Origin: Sphingomicrobium flavum
GTDB taxonomy: Bacteria; Pseudomonadota; Alphaproteobacteria; Sphingomonadales; Sphingomonadaceae
Direction: 5' to 3'
Length of the DNA stretch: 64,000 nucleotides
Assembly: GCF_024721605.1 (NCBI RefSeq)
Contig: NZ_CP102630.1
Coordinates: 1,736,001-1,800,000 of the forward strand
The position numbers and the translations under genes were made by a program. Of the stretch, positions 60,816 to 64,000 are shown piece by piece (within the stretch, counting starts at the first letter, position 1; every line of letters starts with the position of its first letter). The notes under the pieces are model-generated. The model did no database searches. It worked only from the letters and a program-made list of their open reading frames with translations, and was not told the DNA's origin.

Positions 60816-61214
60816 CTAGCGCGGGCGGTGGGCCGTTCCTTCGCCCGCCGTGATAAACAGCGCGCGCGCCTGCCCGGCCACATCGGCAGTGTGCCAGACG
60901 CCTGGCGCGTTGACGGCATAGTCCCCCGGCCCCAGCGTTACCGACGATCGGCTGCCGTCAGGCATTTCTTGGTGCAGGGTTATCTCACCCTCCAGGCAGA
61001 CGACCAGTTCATCACCCCTGGGATGCATTTCCCAATTGTCCCAGTCGGCATCGAAATCGTACATGCTGACCAGCCGCCCCTCGGCACCGTCTGCAGCGAC
61101 CCGCTCGGCATAGGCCTCATACCATTCCATGCCGGTCATTTCAGGCTGAGGCAGCGCCGTGGCGCCAAGCCCCAGATGGACCGGATGGGTCAGGAGTGAG
61201 CGCAGCCGGCTCAT
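60816..61214 (-). CDS. Cupin domain protein
   Basis: A 132-residue protein. NWEMHPRGDELVVCLEGEITL and LGPGDYAVNAPGVWHTADV are the two cupin motifs, here with a HPRGDE first motif. The start at Met of MSRLRSLL overlaps the pepP stop (ATGA), so the two are coupled. Function unknown. Confidence 0.87.
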   Translation of the reverse strand: MSRLRSLLTHPVHLGLGATALPQPEMTGMEWYEAYAERVAADGAEGRLVSMYDFDADWDNWEMHPRGDELVVCLEGEITLHQEMPDGSRSSVTLGPGDYAVNAPGVWHTADVAGQARALFITAGEGTAHRPR

Positions 61215-63013
61215 AGCGGCGCGCACGCGGCCTCAAGCCAGTCGAGCTCCTCGCCCTCCAGACGCGGGCCGATCTTTTCGACGACCTGGGCATGATAATC
61301 ATCGACCCATTGGCGCTCCTCGCTCGTCAGCAAGGCAGTGTCGATCAGGCGGCGTTCGATCGGGGCGAAGGTCAGCGTTTCGAAGCCGAGCAATTTCTTG
61401 CCCGCCTCTGCCGCCGCGCCTTCGACTTCCACCACCAGCACCAGATTTTCGATTCGGATCCCATATTCGCCAGCTTTGTAATAGCCCGGCTCGTTGGACA
61501 GGATCATGCCCGCGCGCAGCGGTTCATCCGACCCTGCATAGGCCCCGCCCGGCGGCGAAATGCGCTGCGGACCTTCATGCACGGCCAGAAAAGCGCCGAC
61601 GCCATGCCCGGTGCCATGGGCATAATCCAAGCCCACCTGCCAAAGATGCTGGCGCGCAAAGCTGTCGAGCCGCCCGCCCGTAATGCCCTCGGGCCAGCGC
61701 GCGGTGGCGATGGCGATATGACCCTTCAGCACGCGGGTGAAGCGGTCCTTCATCTCTTCGGTGGGCGTGCCGACGATCACGGTGCGGGTGATGTCGGTGG
61801 TGCCGTCCATATATTGGCCGCCCGAATCCACCAGATAGATGCTGTTCATCTCGAGCGGATGATTGCTCTCTTCGTTGACGCGATAATGGGGCAGCGCGCC
61901 ATTGGGCCCCGCCCCCGAAATCGTGTCAAAGCTCAGATCTTTCAATTCGCCCGTCGCCTCGCGCATTTCGTAAAGCTTGGCGGCCACCGACAGTTCGTCC
62001 TGCCCGCCCTTTGGCGCTTCTTCCTCGAGCCATTTGAGGAAGCGCGAGATGACCGCGCCGTCGCGATATTGCGCCTCGCGGTGGCCCTGCTTTTCGGCTT
62101 CATTCTTGATCGCCTTGGGCAGCACCGCAGGATCGCGCAGCGCCAGCACGCGCGCACCGCCGGCTTCCAGCGCCAGTTCGATCGCGGCGACCGAGCGTTC
62201 GGGGTCGACCGCTACGGTCTTGCCGCCAAAGCTGTCGGTCAGGAAGGGTTCGAAAGCGCTGCGTTCATGCAGGCGGATGTCATCGCCAAGGAAATTGCGC
62301 AGTTCCTCATCCACCTTGTCGCCATCGACGAACAGGTCGGCGCTGGCATCGTCATTGACGATCAGGAAGGCCAAGGCGACCGGCGTATGCGTCACGTCCC
62401 TGCCGCGCACGTTGAGCGTCCAGGCAATGCTGTCCAAGGCCGCGATCACCGCCGCATCGGCGCCATGATCCTTGAGCCAGCTCGCGATTTCCGAGCGCTT
62501 GTCGGACGAGGCGCGCCCCGCAAGGTTGGAGGAATAGGGCTCCAGCCGCGCCTTGGACGGCTGGGGCTTGCCCGCCCAAACCGCATCGATGGGATTGCGC
62601 TCGACCGCCACCAATTCAGCACCGATCGCTTCCAGGCTACGCTTGGCCTGTTTCACCCAGGCACGGGTGTGCAGCCAGGGATCGAAGCCCACGCGCGCGC
62701 CCTTGGAGGCATGCTTGCCGAGCCATTCGGCGATCGAAGTGTCGGGCACATCTTCATAGCTGTAGAGCGCGCCATCGACCTGGTTGCGCACCTGGATGGT
62801 GTAGCGACCGTCGGTGAAGATCGCCGCTTCCTCGGGCAGCACCGCGGCCGCGCCGGCCGAGCCGTCAAAGCCCGTCAGCCACGCCAGCCGCTGCGCATAG
62901 CTGCCGACATATTCGCTCATATGTTCATCGGTCAGCGGCACCACGAAGCCATCCAGATTGTCGGATTTCAGCTGGCTGCGCAGCGCATTCAGGCGATCGG
63001 CATAAGTGGACAT
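61211..63013 (-). CDS. Aminopeptidase P family (M24B) enzyme
   Basis: A 600-residue Xaa-Pro aminopeptidase. The catalytic pita-bread domain has YLVDSGGQYMDGTTDITRT (two Asp ligands), GTGHGVGAFLAVHEGPQ (His), NEPGYYKAGEYGIRIENL (Glu) and ETLTFAPIERRLI (Glu). The N-terminal two creatinase-like domains explain the length, larger than E. coli PepP (441 residues) and like eukaryotic and many alphaproteobacterial forms. Confidence 0.94.
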   Translation of the reverse strand: MSTYADRLNALRSQLKSDNLDGFVVPLTDEHMSEYVGSYAQRLAWLTGFDGSAGAAAVLPEEAAIFTDGRYTIQVRNQVDGALYSYEDVPDTSIAEWLGKHASKGARVGFDPWLHTRAWVKQAKRSLEAIGAELVAVERNPIDAVWAGKPQPSKARLEPYSSNLAGRASSDKRSEIASWLKDHGADAAVIAALDSIAWTLNVRGRDVTHTPVALAFLIVNDDASADLFVDGDKVDEELRNFLGDDIRLHERSAFEPFLTDSFGGKTVAVDPERSVAAIELALEAGGARVLALRDPAVLPKAIKNEAEKQGHREAQYRDGAVISRFLKWLEEEAPKGGQDELSVAAKLYEMREATGELKDLSFDTISGAGPNGALPHYRVNEESNHPLEMNSIYLVDSGGQYMDGTTDITRTVIVGTPTEEMKDRFTRVLKGHIAIATARWPEGITGGRLDSFARQHLWQVGLDYAHGTGHGVGAFLAVHEGPQRISPPGGAYAGSDEPLRAGMILSNEPGYYKAGEYGIRIENLVLVVEVEGAAAEAGKKLLGFETLTFAPIERRLIDTALLTSEERQWVDDYHAQVVEKIGPRLEGEELDWLEAACAPL

Positions 63014-63133
63014 GGTTCAACCCTTGGAAAATTCGATGAATGGCGGTCTGGGCGGCCATGTAGCGCGCTTTTACGCTGGACGCGACCGCTCGTCCCTTTC
63101 ATCACGCTATAAATGATTTTCGAGGAGCTTTCG

Positions 63134-64000
63134 ATGCCACTTCGTCATTTGGCACTTATGGCCGCCATGCTGGCCGCCACCCCCGTTTCTGCCCAACAGG
63201 AGTCCGACTTGTCCAATCCCCCCGTCGCCGAGCAGCGCCCCTATAGCTACGAACGCCACGGCATCACGGTCGAAGATCCCTATTTCTGGATGAAGGACCA
63301 GAGCTATCCCACCATCGATGATGAGGATGTGCTGTCCTACCTCAAGCAAGAAAATGCCTATTTCGACCTGTGGAAGAAGCCGCAGGAAGCCGCGATCGAG
63401 GCATTGTTCGAGGAGATGAAGGGCCGCATCAAGGAAGATGACAAGACCGTACCGGTCAAGGATGGTGGCTATGTCTACTGGTCCGAATTTGCCCCCGGCA
63501 CCCAATATCGCCTGTGGTATCGCAAGGCCGTGACAGGCACGGCCGCCGATGCGCAGCCGACCGACGGTACGCTCATCTATGACGAGAACAAGGCTGCCGA
63601 CGGGCTCGATTATTATCGCCTTGGCGCCTTTGCCGTCAGCCCCGACGGGACCAAGCTGGCCTATGCCACCGACACCAATGGCGCCGAGCGCTTCACGCTG
63701 ACAGTCCGCGATCTCGCCACCGGCGAGGATATCGAGGAAATCACCGCGGTTAGCATCGGCCAGCCGGTCTGGACGTCAGGCTCGGACGGCCTCGTCTATA
63801 CCGAGGTCAACGACCAGTGGCGCAGCTTCCGCGCCCTTTATCACGCGCTCGGCAGCGACCCCAAGGACGACCCCACCCTCTATGAGGAAAAGGAAGATGT
63901 CGCCTTCACCGTGGGCGTGGGCCAGTCGACCGACGAGCAATATATTTTCATCTCGAGCGGCGAGAACAGCTCCAACGAGATCCGTTACGTCCCCGCCGAC
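63134..64000 (+). CDS. Oligopeptidase B-like S9 peptidase, 5' part
   Basis: Reading from the ATG at 63134 (GAGGAG upstream) the frame stays open to the window end, 289 residues. It begins with a signal peptide (MPLRHLALMAAMLAATPVSA). Then comes an S9A N-terminal beta-propeller domain: GITVEDPYFWMKDQSYPT, EDDKTVPVKDGGYVYWSEF, TQYRLWYRKA and AFAVSPDGTKLAYATDTNGAE. The catalytic hydrolase domain is beyond the window. Export is unusual for oligopeptidase B and fits some sphingomonad versions. Confidence 0.88.
   Translation, partial: MPLRHLALMAAMLAATPVSAQQESDLSNPPVAEQRPYSYERHGITVEDPYFWMKDQSYPTIDDEDVLSYLKQENAYFDLWKKPQEAAIEALFEEMKGRIKEDDKTVPVKDGGYVYWSEFAPGTQYRLWYRKAVTGTAADAQPTDGTLIYDENKAADGLDYYRLGAFAVSPDGTKLAYATDTNGAERFTLTVRDLATGEDIEEITAVSIGQPVWTSGSDGLVYTEVNDQWRSFRALYHALGSDPKDDPTLYEEKEDVAFTVGVGQSTDEQYIFISSGENSSNEIRYVPAD

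Overview
The window is a gene-dense, GC-rich chromosomal segment of an alphaproteobacterium, most likely of the order Sphingomonadales. This is inferred from gene families, not from a database search. The pointers are the very large NAD-dependent glutamate dehydrogenase, several DUF3617 lipoproteins, a PAS protein of a type I associate with sphingomonads, an Mla system with a fused STAS-MlaE permease, and acetoacetyl-CoA reductase beside ferrochelatase. About 65 protein-coding genes and two threonine tRNAs are supported. Most genes lie in tight runs with ATGA, GTGA or TGATG overlaps. There is no rRNA, prophage, complete insertion sequence or CRISPR array.

Layout. 1-8.5 kb: end of a DUF1761 gene, an SRPBCC protein, an S10 peptidase, a PH-like membrane protein, a CIA30 protein, uvrB, a secreted protein with a TonB-C-like end, and three consecutive DUF3617-type lipoproteins closed by a hairpin terminator. 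8.5-13.2 kb: a minus-strand run nhaA-terC-carbonic anhydrase (ion and pH homeostasis), a small DUF465 gene and a beta-lactamase-fold lipoprotein. 13.2-18.6 kb: a long structured leader, class I ribonucleotide reductase (nrdA, two tiny membrane proteins, nrdB) and, 4 bases after nrdB, an AT-richer gene for an AAA+ NTPase fused to a TIR domain. This is the best candidate for an undescribed defence system. A broken nuclease (SNase) remnant lies just beyond it. 18.6-23.2 kb: small lipoprotein and membrane genes, an HNH nuclease, a repeat-rich gap, DUF1330 and DsrE genes, ppk2 and an intact SNase gene.

23.2-31.2 kb: a possible small RNA, threonine aldolase, an EamA exporter, aminopeptidase N, and the operon mlaE-mlaF-mlaD-lipoprotein (minus) for lipid transport to or from the outer membrane. 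31.3-33.9 kb: a three-gene cassette (CDP-alcohol phosphatidyltransferase, nucleotidyltransferase, HAD phosphatase) that looks like a dedicated phospholipid head-group pathway. 34-38 kb: a Cys/Met PLP enzyme, then lgt-midA-pgeF (minus). 38-43.6 kb: acyl-CoA synthetase, an unusual molybdopterin-type oxidoreductase, hemH and phbB.

43.7-51 kb: a ribbon-helix-helix protein, an ATP-grasp ligase translationally coupled to the 1541-residue glutamate dehydrogenase, a PAS protein and tRNA-Thr(CGU). 51-58.7 kb: a TetR regulator divergent from a DUF2339 membrane protein, then the tyrosine-catabolism genes hmgA-fahA coupled to a HExxH lipoprotein and a DUF4126 membrane protein. 58.7-64 kb: small membrane proteins, tRNA-Thr(GGU), VOC and cupin proteins, aminopeptidase P and the start of an oligopeptidase B-like gene cut by the window end.
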